Assembly (NCBI GenBank): GCA_964551315.1
Contig: CAZKCM010000019.1
Location: 4,867 to 68,866 of the forward strand
Direction of reading: 5' to 3'
DNA: 64,000 bases
Origin: Virgifigura sp964551315
GTDB taxonomy: Bacteria > Pseudomonadota > Alphaproteobacteria > Dongiales > Dongiaceae
Numbering within the stretch: the first letter of the stretch is position 1; each line of letters opens with the position of its first letter. Below the pieces are notes generated by a model that worked only from the letters and a program-made list of their open reading frames with translations, made no database searches and was not told where the DNA came from. Positions 10,701-19,559 of the stretch are shown piece by piece. Both the position numbers and the translations under genes were made by a program.

Positions 10701-10994
10701 GCCTGGACGGTCCTGTTCGACCGAGCGGCCCTGGAGCCCCGGACCTTGGACGCGCTGAAGCCATGGGCGGAGCTTTGGGAGGAGCGCGTCTCGGACAGCT
10801 TCCTGACCGGATACTGGCAGGCGATCGACGGCTGCCCATCCTATCCGAGCGATCCGTTCCAGGCTCAGAATCTGGTCGATCTGTTCAGCCTCGAGAAGGC
10901 GCTTTACGAGATCTGTTACGAGGCGGCCAATCGCCCGACCTGGCTTCGGATTCCGCTGCGTGGCGTTTTGCGGATGTTGGCCAAGGAGGAATAG
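7731..10994 (+). CDS. treS: Trehalose synthase fused to maltokinase (TreS-Mak)
   Basis: 1087 residues. The N-terminal 550 or so are TreS, a GH13 enzyme that interconverts trehalose and maltose, with triad Asp204 (WLDAIPYLCERE), Glu246 (LAEANQW) and Asp312 (RNHDELTLEM). The C-terminal part is maltokinase, which makes maltose-1-phosphate from maltose and ATP. It shows the nucleotide-binding lysine (LVLKIYRR), the catalytic loop YHGDLHLGQ and the metal-binding IIDFEGEP. The fusion delivers the GlgE substrate directly from trehalose. It starts 12 bases after the glgE stop, with AGAGAG ahead of ATG. Confidence 0.95.
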   Translation: MHSDDPLWYKDAIIYQLHVKAFYDSNGDGIGDFPGLTAKLDYIRDLGVTAIWLLPFYISPLRDDGYDIADYRRVNPAFGTLGDFRKFVREAHRRDLRVITELVINHTSDQHPWFQRARTAKPGSRWRDYYVWSDTDQKYLGTRIIFLDTETSNWAWDPVAKAYYWHRFYSHQPDLNFDNPRVVQEVINIMYYWLDMGVDGLWLDAIPYLCEREGTNNENLPETHAIIKQLRAALDRRYTGRMLLAEANQWPEDVRPYFGDGDECHMAFHFPLMPRIYMAVAQEDRHPITDIMRQTPEIPENCQWAIFLRNHDELTLEMVTNQERDYLWRFYAADMRARLNLGIRRRLAPLLENDRRKIELLNSLLLSMPGTPIIYYGDEIAMGDNIFLGDRDGVRTPMQWSPDRNSGFSTADPQRLYLPPIMDPVYGYQAVNVEAQSRSSSSLLNWMKRIIAVRKAHPAFGRGSLRFLYPGNRKIVAYIREYGDDTILCVANLSRSPQPVELDLSPYRGRVAIELIGRSPFPTIGELPYLITLPAYGFYWFLLAQEAEAPSWHEPYVPPLPELLTLVAPQGWASLLSDRPREALQGQILPEFLQNQRWFAAKDAGVQSVEIGDHVEVGTGDWSALFSVCHVTLTTGATQRYFLPLAVAWEDMEDPLLSLLPASLARVRKGAHRGVLYDAAADPIWTRLVIELMRKGESLSTAQGGRIVFSATDALGPLEDLADMEIGRIGKEQSNSSMLIGGKLVLKIYRRLEPGVHPELEVGRYLTSVAKYRNTPPLLGAVELFDSQGEPTALAVLQGFVRNQGDGWSYTLEYLGRFFEAAQLEPGGEPMESVGLDPNLGLFQTLGVRTAELHRAFALDTEDPAFRPEPVSAADLSAWRRRIHKQAQEALAAIRKARRALPEAAAADAAMLLDSRRLLAERIDRLMPERLDAVKTRYHGDLHLGQVIVAQDDFYIIDFEGEPARPLVERRAKHSPLRDVAGMLRSFNYAAWTVLFDRAALEPRTLDALKPWAELWEERVSDSFLTGYWQAIDGCPSYPSDPFQAQNLVDLFSLEKALYEICYEAANRPTWLRIPLRGVLRMLAKEE

Positions 10995-11001
10995 ACCGAC
11001 C

Positions 11002-13209
11002 ATGGCGAGCTTGCAGGAGGAAGTGGCCATCCGTGCCGTCGTCGCCGGTGATCACGCCGACCCTTTCTCCTATCTCGGCATGCACGAGGAAGGGCCGGAG
11101 AGCTGCCTCGTCGTGCGCGTCTTCGAGCCTCGCGCCCTGCATGTCTCGGTCATCGACGCGACGAGCGGGGAGGAAGTCGCCACGCTGCGGCGACTGCACG
11201 AGGCCGGTTTCTTCGCCGGACGAATCGAGGGTCGCCGCCACCGCTTTCCCTATCGGTTGCGGTTGCGCGGCGCCAGAGGAAGCTGGGAGATCGAAGATCC
11301 GTACCGCTTTCCGCCAGTCCTGGGCGAGATGGACGTGTACCTCCTGGCAGAGGGCAAGCATCTCGAGATCTACAAACGGCTCGGTGCGCGCCCGATGACC
11401 ATGGAAGGCGTGGATGGCGTCGCCTTCGCGGTCTGGGCGCCCAATGCCCGGCGGGTCAGCGTGGTCGGCCCGTTCAACGACTGGGACGGACGGCGCCATC
11501 CGATGCGCTTGCGGTTCGAGTGCGGCGTGTGGGAGATCTTCATCCCGAATCTCCGTGAGGGTGAGCTCTACAAGTACGAGATCAAGGCGCGCTCCGGCGA
11601 TCTGCTGCCGTTGAAGGCCGACCCTTGCGGGTTCTACGCCGAGCGCCCGCCGGCCACGGCCTCGATCGTCTTCGACCTAAACCGGTACGACTGGCAGGAC
11701 CGGGACTGGGTCGATCGGCAACGCGCGCGGGCGAACGCACTCGACGCGCCGATCGCAATCTACGAGGTGCATCTCGGATCCTGGCGGCGGAAGGAAGACA
11801 ACCGCTATCTCGGCTATCGGGAGCTGGCCGATCTGCTCGTGCCTTACGCCAAGGAGATGGGGTTTACCCATATCGAGCTGATGCCGGTTTCCGAACATCC
11901 GTTCGACGGCTCCTGGGGCTATCAGCCTCTCGGCCTGTTCGCGCCCACCAGCCGCTTCGGCAACCCCAACGACTTCCGGTTCTTCATCGATCGCTGCCAC
12001 CGCGAGGGGATCGGCGTTTTCCTCGACTGGGTTCCGGGCCATTTTCCGACGGACCCACACGGCCTCGGCCGTTTCGACGGCACGCATCTTTACGAGCACG
12101 CCGACCCGCGGCAGGGCCGGCATATGGACTGGGATACCCTGATCTACAATTTCGGCCGGCGGGAAGTCGCGAACTTCCTCATTTCCAACGCCCTTTACTG
12201 GCTCGATCAACATCACGTCGATGGCCTGCGCGTGGACGCGGTCGCGTCGATGCTCTACCTCGATTACAGCCGCAATCCCGGCGAATGGATCCCCAATGCC
12301 TATGGCGGGAACGAGAACCTCGAGGCGATCGCCTTCCTGCGGCGCACCAACGAACTCGTTCACGGGCGGTTCCCCGGGGCCACGACCGCAGCCGAGGAGT
12401 CCACGGCTTGGCCCATGGTGTCTCGGCCGACCTATCTCGGCGGCCTCGGCTTCGGCTACAAGTGGAACATGGGGTGGATGCACGACACCCTGGAGTACAT
12501 GGCGAAGGATCCCATCCACCGCCGCTACCATCAGGACAAGCTGACCTTCGGCCTGCTCTACGCCTTCACGGAGAACTTCATCCTGCCGCTCTCACATGAC
12601 GAGGTGGTCCACGGCAAGGGCTCTCTCCTCGGCAAGATGTCGGGCGATCGTTGGCAGAAGTTCGCCAATCTCCGCGCCTATTTCGCGTTCATGTACACCC
12701 ATCCGGGCAAGAAGCTGCTGTTCATGGGCGGGGAGTTCGCTCAGGAGCGCGAGTGGTCGCACGACTTCGGCCTCGACTGGCATCTGCTCGACGACGCGAT
12801 GCATCGCGGGGTGCAGCTCCTGGTCAAAGACCTAAACCATCTCTACCGGGCAACCCCGGCGCTGCATCAGCTCGATTGCGAGGCGGCAGGCTTCGCCTGG
12901 ATCGACTGCCAGGATGCCGAGAACAGCGTCGTTTCCTATCTGCGGCGCGGTCGCGATCCGGAGGACATTGCCGTCATCGTCTGCAATTTCACGCCGGTCG
13001 TCAGGCACGACTACCGGATTGGCGTTCCTTACGGCGCGTACTATCGGGAGCGGGTGAACACCGACGCCGTCGAATACGGCGGCAGCGGCGTGGGGAACAG
13101 CGGCGGCCTCCATGCGGAGCCGGTTCCCCAGCACGGGCACACCCACTCCCTGGCTTTGACCCTGCCACCGCTGGCCACCCTGATTCTGACGCCGGAGCGC
13201 GGCGGCTGA
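11002..13209 (+). CDS. glgB: 1,4-alpha-glucan branching enzyme
   Basis: 735 residues, the normal length for GlgB. An N-terminal DPFSYLGMHEEG segment and a CBM48-like domain (FAVWAPNARRVSVVGPFNDW) precede the GH13 barrel. Catalytic residues lie in GLRVDAVASMLYLDYSR (Asp), AAEESTAWP (Glu) and LSHDEVVHGKGS (Asp). It introduces alpha-1,6 branches into the chains made by GlgE. ATG 11002 is chosen for its AAGGAGGA ribosome site at 10983-10990; it begins 7 bases after the treS stop. Confidence 0.96.
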   Translation: MASLQEEVAIRAVVAGDHADPFSYLGMHEEGPESCLVVRVFEPRALHVSVIDATSGEEVATLRRLHEAGFFAGRIEGRRHRFPYRLRLRGARGSWEIEDPYRFPPVLGEMDVYLLAEGKHLEIYKRLGARPMTMEGVDGVAFAVWAPNARRVSVVGPFNDWDGRRHPMRLRFECGVWEIFIPNLREGELYKYEIKARSGDLLPLKADPCGFYAERPPATASIVFDLNRYDWQDRDWVDRQRARANALDAPIAIYEVHLGSWRRKEDNRYLGYRELADLLVPYAKEMGFTHIELMPVSEHPFDGSWGYQPLGLFAPTSRFGNPNDFRFFIDRCHREGIGVFLDWVPGHFPTDPHGLGRFDGTHLYEHADPRQGRHMDWDTLIYNFGRREVANFLISNALYWLDQHHVDGLRVDAVASMLYLDYSRNPGEWIPNAYGGNENLEAIAFLRRTNELVHGRFPGATTAAEESTAWPMVSRPTYLGGLGFGYKWNMGWMHDTLEYMAKDPIHRRYHQDKLTFGLLYAFTENFILPLSHDEVVHGKGSLLGKMSGDRWQKFANLRAYFAFMYTHPGKKLLFMGGEFAQEREWSHDFGLDWHLLDDAMHRGVQLLVKDLNHLYRATPALHQLDCEAAGFAWIDCQDAENSVVSYLRRGRDPEDIAVIVCNFTPVVRHDYRIGVPYGAYYRERVNTDAVEYGGSGVGNSGGLHAEPVPQHGHTHSLALTLPPLATLILTPERGG

Positions 13210-13315
13210 CGCCTCCGGCGTGCCTATTAGACAGGAACGAAGGATTCCGCTGCTTGTTCTTTTCCGAGGTCGGCGCAGCAGAAGAAGGCACTCCGATGAG
13301 CCCGAGGAGGTCTCG

Positions 13316-15478
13316 ATGGATATCGTGAAGGCGCGCGTTTGGCCGGGCGAACCCTATCCGCTTGGCGCGACTTGGGACGGCAAGGGCGTCAACTTCGCGA
13401 TCTTCTCGGAGAACGCCGAGAAGATCGAGCTGTGCCTGTTCGACGACAAGGGCGAGCGGGAGGTGGAGCGCATTCAGCTTCCCGAATACACGGACGAGAT
13501 CTGGCACGGCTATCTGCCGGACGCTCGTCCCGGCGGTCTCTATGGCTATCGCGTCTACGGGCCCTATGACCCGAAGAACGGCCATCGCTTCAACCACAAC
13601 AAGCTGCTGCTGGACCCTTACGCGAAGGCGTTGCAGGGAACGCTGAAATGGACCGACGCCCATTTCGGCTACACGGTGGGACACCCGGACGCCGACCTGT
13701 CGTTCGACGAGCGCGACAATGCCGCGGCCATGCCGAAATGCCGGATCGTCGATACCGCCTTCACCTGGGGCGAGGATCGCCGGCCGCGCCGTCCATGGCA
13801 CGAGACGATCATCTACGAACTTCATGTCCGAGGCTTCACCAAGCTGCACCCGGACGTGCCGGAGGGGCAGCGCGGCACCTTCGCCGGCCTTTCCTCGCCG
13901 GCGGTGATCGAATACCTGTCCGATCTCGGGGTTACGGCGATCGAGCTGCTGCCGGTCCATGCCTTCATCGACGACCGGTATCTGTGCCAGAAGGGCCTTC
14001 GGAACTATTGGGGCTACAATTCGATCGGCTTCTTCGCGCCGGAGCCGCGCTACTTGAGCAGCGGGCTGCTCGGCGAATTCAAGACGTTTGTCCAGCTCCT
14101 GCACGACGCCGAGATCGAGGTCATCCTGGACGTGGTCTACAACCACACCTCGGAAGGCAACCATATGGGTCCGACGCTGTGCTTCCGCGGTATCGACAAC
14201 GCGTCCTATTACAAGCTGCAGCCCGAAGACCCGCGCTATTACGCCGATTTCACCGGCTGCGGCAACGCCCTCGACCTGCATCACCCACGGGTCCTGCAGC
14301 TCGTCATGGACTCCCTGCGCTACTGGGTCGAGGAGATGCATGTCGACGGTTTCCGCTTCGATTTGGCGACGACGCTTGCGCGCCGGAACGGAATCTTCGA
14401 CAGCCATGCCGGCTTCCTCGACGCCGTGCGCCAGGATCCGGTCCTGTCCCGCGTGAAGCTGATCGCGGAACCCTGGGACGTGGGCGACGGCGGCTATCAA
14501 CTCGGCAACTTCCCGCCCGGATGGGCGGAGTGGAACGACCAGTACCGCGACACGATCCGGCGCTTCTGGAAGGGCGACGAAGGCCTGATCGGCACCGTCG
14601 CCTCCCGCATCACCGGCTCGAGCGACATCTTCGGCCGGAAGGGGCGGCGCCCCTGGGCCAGCATCAACTTCGTGACGGCGCATGACGGGTTCACCCTCAA
14701 CGACCTCGTCAGCTACAACCGGAAGCACAACGAAGCCAACCAGGAAGGCAACCGCGACGGTTCGGACAACAACAACAGCTGGAACTGCGGCACCGAAGGG
14801 CCGACGGACGATCCCGAGATTCGGACTTTACGCGCGCGGCAGAAGAGGAACTTCCTCGCGACCCTGATCCTCTCTCAGGGCGTGCCGATGATGGTGGCCG
14901 GCGACGAGTTCGGCCGGACGCAAGGTGGCAACAACAACGCCTATTGCCAGGACAACGAGATCAGCTGGGTCGCGTGGGAGGGCATCGACGAGGAGGATCG
15001 CAGGCTTCTCGATTTCGTTCGGCGGCTGATCCGGCTCCGGCGCGACCACATCGTCTTTCACCGTACCCGGTTCTTCCACGGCCAGGTGCTCCCCGGGACC
15101 AACGTCAAGGACATCATCTGGCTGCGGCCGGACGGCCGGGAGAAGGAAGGTGGGGACTGGGAAGTACCCTCTGCCCGCTGCCTGAGCTTTCTGCTGAGCG
15201 GCGAGGCCGGCCAGTACCATCTGACGCCCCAGGGCGAGCCGGAACCGGACGATACCTTCCTGGTTATCTTCAACGCCTATCACGAGGACATCGAATACAC
15301 GCTGCCGCCGGCCGAGCTGGGGCACCGTTGGGAGCTGCTGATGGACAGCGCGACCGAAAACGGCCTCGGGGACGGCGAGGTGCTGGCGGCCGGTACGATC
15401 TATCCGGTCAAGCCGCGGTCCTTCGTCCTCTTCATCCGGCGCGACGACGGAGAAGAGACGGGCGAGCAGGAGCGATGA
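13316..15478 (+). CDS. glgX: Glycogen debranching enzyme GlgX
   Basis: 720 residues. CBM48-like N-terminus (LGATWDGKGVNFAIFSENAE), then a GH13 barrel with DGFRFDLATTLAR (nucleophile Asp), IAEPWDVGDGGYQLGNFPPGW (Glu) and TAHDGFTLNDLVSYNRKHNE (Asp). The long Asn-rich loop DNNNSWNCG is typical of GlgX/isoamylase. It removes alpha-1,6 branches, giving linear chains for TreY. ATG 13316 is preceded by GAGGAGG at 5-6 bases; an in-frame GTG at 13220 lies in sequence without family homology. A 106-base gap separates it from glgB, the longest inside the operon. Confidence 0.96.
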   Translation: MDIVKARVWPGEPYPLGATWDGKGVNFAIFSENAEKIELCLFDDKGEREVERIQLPEYTDEIWHGYLPDARPGGLYGYRVYGPYDPKNGHRFNHNKLLLDPYAKALQGTLKWTDAHFGYTVGHPDADLSFDERDNAAAMPKCRIVDTAFTWGEDRRPRRPWHETIIYELHVRGFTKLHPDVPEGQRGTFAGLSSPAVIEYLSDLGVTAIELLPVHAFIDDRYLCQKGLRNYWGYNSIGFFAPEPRYLSSGLLGEFKTFVQLLHDAEIEVILDVVYNHTSEGNHMGPTLCFRGIDNASYYKLQPEDPRYYADFTGCGNALDLHHPRVLQLVMDSLRYWVEEMHVDGFRFDLATTLARRNGIFDSHAGFLDAVRQDPVLSRVKLIAEPWDVGDGGYQLGNFPPGWAEWNDQYRDTIRRFWKGDEGLIGTVASRITGSSDIFGRKGRRPWASINFVTAHDGFTLNDLVSYNRKHNEANQEGNRDGSDNNNSWNCGTEGPTDDPEIRTLRARQKRNFLATLILSQGVPMMVAGDEFGRTQGGNNNAYCQDNEISWVAWEGIDEEDRRLLDFVRRLIRLRRDHIVFHRTRFFHGQVLPGTNVKDIIWLRPDGREKEGGDWEVPSARCLSFLLSGEAGQYHLTPQGEPEPDDTFLVIFNAYHEDIEYTLPPAELGHRWELLMDSATENGLGDGEVLAAGTIYPVKPRSFVLFIRRDDGEETGEQER

Positions 15479-17328
15479 AACGTGCGCACGCGATGCCCTT
15501 CGGGGCGGAAGTTCAGCCGGAAGGCGGTGTCCGCTTCCGGCTGTGGGCGCCGTCGGCCGACAGGGTCGATCTGTGCTTGGGGGCGCCGGACGCACCCCGC
15601 ATCCTGGCGATGGACCGGCTGGCGGGCGGCTGGTACGAGCTCCGGGTTCCGGAGGCGCGGGCGACGATGCGTTACACCTACCGGATCGACGGGGGCCCGC
15701 GGGTGCCCGATCCGGCATCCCGCTTCCAGCCGGAGGATGTGCATGGAGCAAGCGAGGTCGTCGATCCGGGTCACTTCGACTGGACCGACGGGTCGTGGCA
15801 CGGCCGCCCGTGGGAGGAGGCGGTGCTCTACGAACTCCACATCGGCACCTTCACGGAGCAGGGGACCTATGACGGCGTTGCGCAGCGCCTCGACCATCTG
15901 GTCGAACTCGGCGTCACCGCAGTCGAACTAATGCCGCTGTCGGAAGCTCCGGGCGGCCGGAACTGGGGCTATGATGGGGTGCAGCTTTTCGCGCCAGAGG
16001 CGCGGTACGGTCGCCCGGAAGACCTGAAGCGCCTCATCCAGGCAGCGCACGCACGCGGCCTCATGCTGTTCGTCGACGTCGTCTACAACCATTTCGGTCC
16101 GGAGGGGAACTACCTCCACCATTACGCGGAGGCGTTCTTCTCAGACCGTCATCACACGCCCTGGGGCGCCGCCCTAAACTTCGATGGGCCGAACAGTCGC
16201 ACCGTCCGGGACTTCGTCATCCACAACGCCCTTTACTGGATTGAGGAGTTCAACCTCGACGGCCTGCGGCTCGACGCCGTTGACCGGATTATCGACGACA
16301 GCGAGCCCGATATCCTGAGCGAGCTGGCCGCCGCGGTGCGGAGCGCCGTCGGCGACCGGCGCCATGTCCATCTGGTGCTCGAGAACGACCGGAACGCCGC
16401 GCACCGGCTCGAGCGTGACGCAGGCGGTCGCCCGCGCAGCTTCACGGCCCAGTGGAACGACGACATCCACCATGTCTATCACGGGCTGCTGACCGAGGAG
16501 ACAGGCGGCTACTACCGGGACTATGCCGATCGCCGGATCGAACGCCTCGGCCGCGCCTTGACGCAGGGATTCGTCTACCAGGGCGAACCGTCGGTGCACC
16601 GGGGCGGGCAGCGCCGCGGCGAGCCGAGTGCGCACCTTCCGCCGACGGCGTTCGTGAGCTTCCTGCAGAACCATGATCAGATCGGCAACCGCGCCTTCGG
16701 CGAACGGATCGACGCGCTGGCGCCGGCCGAAGCTGTGGAAGCGGCAGCGGCCATCCTCCTTCTCGCGCCGTCGCCGCCCTTGCTCTTCATGGGCGAGGAG
16801 TGGGCGGCGCCGCAGCCCTTCTACTTCTTCTGCGACTTCGGGCCGGAGCTGGCGCAGAAGGTTCGTGACGGCCGCCGCAAGGAGTTTGCGCGCTTTCCCG
16901 AGTTCACTCACCCGGCCGCGCGTGAGCGGATCCCCGACCCCAATGCGCCCGATACCTTCCGCGCCTGCATCCTGGACTGGTCGGATCGCGAGCGGTCGCC
17001 CCACCGCGAGCGGCTGGCCCTGTACCGGCGCCTGCTTAGGCTTCGTCACGCGGAGATCGTGCCGCGGCTCAAGGGCGTCGGCGGCGGCATCGGCGCCTTC
17101 GAGGTTCTCGGCGAACGCGGTCTTCTCGCCCGGTGGGGGCTCGCCGACGGCGCGCGTCTGACACTCGTTGCCAATATGGGGCCCGACGCCGCTCCCGTCG
17201 TTGCGGGATTGCCGGCGGGGCGGCTGCTTTTCGCGACCGACGGGCAGGATCCGGTCGGTCTCTCGAAGGGCGCCATGCCGCCCTGGTCTGTGGCGTGGTT
17301 TCTTGACGGCGGCGGGGCGGCGGCATGA
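15475..17328 (+). CDS. treZ: Malto-oligosyltrehalose trehalohydrolase
   Basis: 617 residues. TreZ cleaves trehalose from the end of maltooligosyl-trehalose made by TreY. N-terminal CBM48-like domain (GVRFRLWAPSADRVDLCL), then a GH13 barrel with DGLRLDAVDRIIDDSE (Asp), LVLENDRNAA (Glu) and LQNHDQIGNRAFGE (Asp). The ATG overlaps the glgX stop (ATGA, 15475-15478), indicating translational coupling. Confidence 0.95.
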   Translation: MKRAHAMPFGAEVQPEGGVRFRLWAPSADRVDLCLGAPDAPRILAMDRLAGGWYELRVPEARATMRYTYRIDGGPRVPDPASRFQPEDVHGASEVVDPGHFDWTDGSWHGRPWEEAVLYELHIGTFTEQGTYDGVAQRLDHLVELGVTAVELMPLSEAPGGRNWGYDGVQLFAPEARYGRPEDLKRLIQAAHARGLMLFVDVVYNHFGPEGNYLHHYAEAFFSDRHHTPWGAALNFDGPNSRTVRDFVIHNALYWIEEFNLDGLRLDAVDRIIDDSEPDILSELAAAVRSAVGDRRHVHLVLENDRNAAHRLERDAGGRPRSFTAQWNDDIHHVYHGLLTEETGGYYRDYADRRIERLGRALTQGFVYQGEPSVHRGGQRRGEPSAHLPPTAFVSFLQNHDQIGNRAFGERIDALAPAEAVEAAAAILLLAPSPPLLFMGEEWAAPQPFYFFCDFGPELAQKVRDGRRKEFARFPEFTHPAARERIPDPNAPDTFRACILDWSDRERSPHRERLALYRRLLRLRHAEIVPRLKGVGGGIGAFEVLGERGLLARWGLADGARLTLVANMGPDAAPVVAGLPAGRLLFATDGQDPVGLSKGAMPPWSVAWFLDGGGAAA

Positions 17329-19559
17329 CGGTCGAAGAAATCGAGCTCGACCGCCTTGCTCGGCGCCTCGGCATTCAGGGCGATTATCAAGACGCTTACG
17401 GCCGATGCCGTCGCGTCTCGTCGAGCACGAAGCGCAGCCTGCTGGCCGCCATGGGTTTCTCCGTTGGGGACGCGCAGGCGGTGGCCGCCTCGGCGCGGAC
17501 CGTCGAAGAGGCTTCCTGGCGGCGACCTCTGGACCCGATCCTCGTCGCCGTGCAAGGCGAGCCGCTGCCGCCGATCCCGATCGTCCTCGAGTCAGTCCGA
17601 GCCGGTGCATCGCTCTCCTGGACGGTGGAGGAAGAGACCGGGCGGATCCATCGTGGCGAAGTGAGTGTCGGGGCTCTGCCGATCATGGCGACCCATGTGC
17701 TCGACGGCCGCGCCATGGAGCGTCGCGGCCTAAGCCTCCCGATCGCGCCGCGCCCCGGCTATCATCGGGTCCGAGTGGCGGGGACCGCCCTCGACGCGGC
17801 CGCCTCCATGGTGCTGATCGTGGCGCCGCCCCGCTGCTACATCCCGAAGTGCCTCGAAGGCGAAGGCAGAGCCTGGGGCGTAACCGTCCAGCTCTACGCT
17901 CTTCGTTCGGCGCGGAACTGGGGCATCGGCGACTTCACCGACCTTCGCCGGCTCGCGGAGAACCTCGCTCCGCTCGGCGCGAGCGTGATCGGCGTCAACC
18001 CGCTGCACGCCCTGTTCCTCGACAATCCGCGGCACGTCAGCCCTTACTCGCCGGCGAGCCGTCTCTTTCTCAACGTCCTTTACATCGACGTCGAGGCGGT
18101 CCCCGACCTCGCCGAAAGCGATGCCGCGCGCGCGTTGATCGAGGGCATGCGGGCCGACGGTCGGATCGACCGGCTTCGGGATGCGCCTCTCGTCGATTAC
18201 GCCGGCGTCGCGGCGGCGAAGCGGCCGGTCTTCGAGGCACTCTATCGATCCTTCCGCGCGAACCACCTCGACCCCGGCGGAACGGAGCGGGCCGCCGCGT
18301 TCCGTGCATTCCAGGCGCACGGCGGACCGGCGCTCGAAACCTTTGCGCTGTTCGAAGCTCTTTCGGAGCACTTCCGAAGCGGTAACGGCGGCCATGGCTG
18401 GAAGGCCTGGCCGGCCGCATATCATGACCCTGAATCACCGGAGGTGTCCGCGTTCGCCGCGGCGCATGGCGAGCGGATCGAGTTCTTCCAGTATCTTCAG
18501 TGGCAGGCGGATCTCCAGCTTCAGGCGGTCGCGGAGACTTGCGCCCGGGCCGGAATGCGGATCGGCCTCTACCGCGACCTGGCGCTCGGGGTCGATGCCG
18601 GCGGCGCGGATGCCTGGGCACAGCGCGCGGTCTTCGCCGAGGGCGTTTCGATCGGGGCCCCGCCCGATGCCTTCAACAGCAAGGGCCAAAACTGGGGGCT
18701 GCCGCCGATCATCCCGCACGCGTTGAGGGAGAGAGCCTACGAACCGCTGATCGAGGTCTTGCGGGCCAACATGCGTCACACCGGGGCGCTCAGAATCGAC
18801 CACATTCTCGGCTTCATGCGGCTTTTCTGGGTACCTGATGGCAAGACTCCGGACGAAGGCGGGTATGTCGATTATCCGTTTTCCGACCTGCTGGGGATCC
18901 TCGCGCTGGAAAGCCATCGCAACCGATGCCTCGTCATCGGCGAGGATCTGGGGACGGTTCCCGAGGGGCTGGTCGAGCGCCTTCATCGGTGCGGCGTGCT
19001 GTCTTATCGCCTGCTTTATTTCGAGCAGACCGGCGAGGGCGAGTTCCTGCCGCCGGAGGCGTATCCGCCGATGGCTCTTGTCTCTGTGACGACGCACGAC
19101 CTGCCGACATTGGCCGGGTACTGGCGCGGCCACGACATCGACCTGCGGGCCAAGCTCGGCCTCCTCAACTCGGAGGAAGCGTTGCGCGACGCGCACCGCA
19201 CGCGCGACCGCGACCGCCTTCGGCTGCTCGACGCGCTGCGTGGTCAGGGGCTCCCGGCGGCCGACGCCGGTTCCGAAGCGGAGCTTCGCGGAGGGGCGGC
19301 GCCGTCCGACGAGCTGGTGCGCTCGATCTATCGATTTCTGGCGCGCACGCCGGCAAAGCTGCTGGTGGTGTCGCTCGAGGACGTCCTTGGAGCGGAAGAT
19401 CAGCCCAATCTTCCGGGAACGACGGACGAACATCCCAATTGGCAACGCAAGCTGCCGCTCGATCTCGACGGGCTGGCGACCGATCCCAGGATCCGGACGC
19501 TGGCGGCGGCCCTGCGCGAGGTCCGCCCGGCTGCGTCGTCGGGTCAAGGCGGGCGATGA
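17325..19559 (+). CDS. malQ: 4-alpha-glucanotransferase (amylomaltase)
   Basis: 744 residues, a GH77 enzyme that moves maltodextrin segments between chains and releases glucose. Catalytic landmarks are RIDHILGFMRLFWVPDG (nucleophile Asp), VIGEDLGTVPEGL (Glu) and TTHDLPTLAGYW (Asp). An N-terminal extension of about 150 residues precedes the barrel, as in many proteobacterial MalQ proteins. ATGA overlap with treZ (17325-17328). Lying between treZ and treY, it probably lengthens short dextrins so that TreY can use them. Confidence 0.95.
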   Translation: MTVEEIELDRLARRLGIQGDYQDAYGRCRRVSSSTKRSLLAAMGFSVGDAQAVAASARTVEEASWRRPLDPILVAVQGEPLPPIPIVLESVRAGASLSWTVEEETGRIHRGEVSVGALPIMATHVLDGRAMERRGLSLPIAPRPGYHRVRVAGTALDAAASMVLIVAPPRCYIPKCLEGEGRAWGVTVQLYALRSARNWGIGDFTDLRRLAENLAPLGASVIGVNPLHALFLDNPRHVSPYSPASRLFLNVLYIDVEAVPDLAESDAARALIEGMRADGRIDRLRDAPLVDYAGVAAAKRPVFEALYRSFRANHLDPGGTERAAAFRAFQAHGGPALETFALFEALSEHFRSGNGGHGWKAWPAAYHDPESPEVSAFAAAHGERIEFFQYLQWQADLQLQAVAETCARAGMRIGLYRDLALGVDAGGADAWAQRAVFAEGVSIGAPPDAFNSKGQNWGLPPIIPHALRERAYEPLIEVLRANMRHTGALRIDHILGFMRLFWVPDGKTPDEGGYVDYPFSDLLGILALESHRNRCLVIGEDLGTVPEGLVERLHRCGVLSYRLLYFEQTGEGEFLPPEAYPPMALVSVTTHDLPTLAGYWRGHDIDLRAKLGLLNSEEALRDAHRTRDRDRLRLLDALRGQGLPAADAGSEAELRGGAAPSDELVRSIYRFLARTPAKLLVVSLEDVLGAEDQPNLPGTTDEHPNWQRKLPLDLDGLATDPRIRTLAAALREVRPAASSGQGGR